Assembly (NCBI GenBank): GCA_009841045.1
Contig: VXMO01000054.1
Span: forward strand, 1-50,826
Direction of reading: 5' to 3'
From: Dehalococcoidia bacterium
GTDB lineage: Bacteria; Chloroflexota; Dehalococcoidia; UBA6926
Length of the DNA: 50,826 nt
Program-made: the position numbers and the translations under genes
Shown here: in pieces, positions 50,002-50,826 of the stretch
Numbering within the stretch: the first letter of the stretch is position 1
Layout of the letters: every line of letters starts with the position of its first letter
The notes under the pieces: model-generated
What the model was told of the DNA's origin: nothing
Database searches by the model: none
The model's input: the letters and a program-made list of their open reading frames with translations, nothing else

Positions 50002-50028
50002 AGTATAGCGGGGGTAGGCAGTGCCTAC
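50002..50028 (-). promoter_or_regulatory. -10 box and 15-nt inverted repeat upstream of apgM
   Basis: TATACT (minus strand, 50007-50002) lies 12 nt before the apgM ATG. Just upstream is the perfect inverted repeat GTAGGCA-G-TGCCTAC (50014-50028), in the spacer and -35 region. It is a good operator candidate for apgM-tpiA. Confidence 0.45.
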
Positions 50029-50084
50029 AGCCAAGGTTCGCGATCAGGATTGATTTTGATCCGGGTTGGCGCGCCGCGTTCCGG

Positions 50085-50103
50085 CCCCGTATCAAGTACG
50101 GGG
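50085..50103. other. Hairpin CCCCGTA-TCAAG-TACGGGG
   Basis: 7-bp perfect stem with a 5-nt loop, in the gap between divergent apgM and the last gene. Not followed by a T-run. Role unknown. Confidence 0.4.
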
Positions 50104-50132
50104 CATGCTTTGGAGGTCTATTGAGGCTTTGG

Positions 50133-50154
50133 ATTCCTCGGCTACGCTCGGAAT
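50133..50154. repeat. REP-like palindromic element
   Basis: ATTCC (50133-50137) and GGAAT (50150-50154) flank an imperfect palindrome (TCGGCTACGCTC). The block has the ATTCC...GGAATGACGG form of short interspersed palindromes common in bacterial genomes. Only one copy is in this window, so its repeat nature is inferred. Confidence 0.35.
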
Positions 50155-50199
50155 GACGGGCTATGCGTATGCTGGGTGTCAGGGAGGCAGCGCGGCGGA

Positions 50200-50826
50200 A
50201 TGCAGGAGTCCATCTTCAAGGGTGCTAGGTCGCAGTTCATGTCTTGGACGGCGATGGGGCTGTTGATCCTGTTCGCGATGACGTTGGTCGCTTGCGGGGG
50301 AATGGCTCAACCTGAGCAGACGACTGAATCTGGCCAGCCTCCCTCTGACGATTGCTTCGGTCGGGCATTGTCCGACGACCCACTGCACTGCGAGGTCCTT
50401 GAGTGGGCGCACAACGAAGGCGTCGCTGAAGTGGGCGGGGTCTATCGAGCAGGGACATCGCTGTATATCTATTGGAAGACTGACCGCCCTGATGATGCAG
50501 CCCTGCAGAAGATGCTGACCAAGGCCCAGGAGGTGGCCCGACGGACGGGTGACTATGGCTGCGTGCTGTCCCAGGATCTGTGTGATGCGGGAGTGTTGGG
50601 CACGGACCGCCATGCCGGGTACTTCCTTCCGGTGCCTTCGGCATATCAGAGCATCAAGTTCTGGGGTGGGGGAGCCGACGCGCGGCGGTCCTTTACCGGG
50701 TGGCGAGCGTTCGAGCAGTTCTGGCCTGAACTCGAGGATGGCGCCAGCGGAGCGACGGGAACGTCAGGCGACTTCGATATCTCAGAGGTCGATAGAACCA
50801 ACTTCCCGACTCTTAGTGGAAATTGT
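50200..50826 (+). CDS. Lipoprotein of unknown function (3' end outside window)
   Basis: An open frame starting at ATG 50200 (or ATG 50239) runs without a stop to the window end, 209 codons. Translation gives a short basic start (MQESIFKGARSQFMSW), a hydrophobic stretch and the lipobox LVAC, so it is a secreted lipoprotein. The mature part has several Cys (in SDDCFGRALSDDPLHCEVL and DYGCVLSQDLCDAGV), suggesting disulfides outside the cytoplasm. GGGAGG lies 12 nt before the first ATG. I do not recognise the family; the ALSDDPLHCEVLEWAHNEG region is the most search-worthy part. Confidence 0.7.
   Translation, partial: MQESIFKGARSQFMSWTAMGLLILFAMTLVACGGMAQPEQTTESGQPPSDDCFGRALSDDPLHCEVLEWAHNEGVAEVGGVYRAGTSLYIYWKTDRPDDAALQKMLTKAQEVARRTGDYGCVLSQDLCDAGVLGTDRHAGYFLPVPSAYQSIKFWGGGADARRSFTGWRAFEQFWPELEDGASGATGTSGDFDISEVDRTNFPTLSGNC

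Noticed and set aside
1-50826. tRNA, rRNA, CRISPR, insertion sequences, phage genes
   Set aside because: All gaps were read and none contains a cloverleaf, regular spaced repeats or a transposase/integrase-like frame.

Overview
This moderately GC-rich, gene-dense bacterial window reads as a Chloroflexota genome, probably of the Dehalococcoidia or SAR202 type. That placement is an inference from gene content: lipoproteins with Thr/Pro-rich linkers after the lipobox, a DUF5667 protein paired with an ECF sigma factor, LL-diaminopimelate aminotransferase (DapL), archaeal-type phosphoglycerate mutase (ApgM), a UbiA/UbiD/UbiX set of the futalosine-menaquinone kind, and tandem paralogous transporters. 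I see no rRNA, tRNA, CRISPR array, transposase, integrase or phage gene. Almost every base is coding or short intergenic DNA.

Layout: 1-90 is low-complexity edge sequence. 237-1659: speD and an ACL5-like aminopropyltransferase. 1785-3446: an acetolactate-synthase-like ThDP enzyme. 3562-7356 (+): pcrA, rnd and a RidA-like gene. 7353-12187 (-): a tight operon tldD-tldE-HEAT protein-Nudix-GNAT. 12292-17297: nth, an AT-richer membrane protein, argC, a methyltransferase plus an SRPBCC gene, and an alpha/beta hydrolase. 17592-20756: two near-duplicate DppB-type permeases and a DppC-type permease, with no ATPase or binding protein beside them. 20904-21893: a beta-propeller lipoprotein.

21911-28175 (-): seven tightly packed genes running tetR-ubiD-ubiA-ubiX-lipoprotein SBP-ABC ATPase-ABC permease. 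They sit behind a promoter with a clear TetR-type operator. This is the most interesting block: genes for prFMN synthesis, aromatic prenylation and decarboxylation are translationally coupled to a complete importer. The tetR frame has no ATG, GTG or TTG start; the best-placed initiator is ATC.

28288-36636: a DUF4287/SRPBCC protein, a heterodimeric ABC exporter with one degenerate ATP site, an ECF sigma factor with a DUF5667 membrane protein, a RimI-like acetyltransferase, and an AttH/CrtC-like lipoprotein. 36715-39502: a CmtR-like metal sensor, a CcdA-like protein, a small winged-helix-like protein and dapL. 39625-44959: four MFS transporters in a row, the first three coupled by 4-nt overlaps and the fourth lacking a standard start codon. 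44952-49989 (-): dapF, miaA, a Gfo/Idh/MocA oxidoreductase, tpiA and apgM. 50200-50826: the 5' part of a lipoprotein gene that runs off the window.

Two window-wide patterns stand out. First, several genes have a -10-like hexamer only 5-12 nt before the ATG and no Shine-Dalgarno sequence, which suggests leaderless transcripts. Second, two distant terminator hairpins share the same 20-nt palindromic core. Functions are assigned from motifs and family knowledge; no database search was run.
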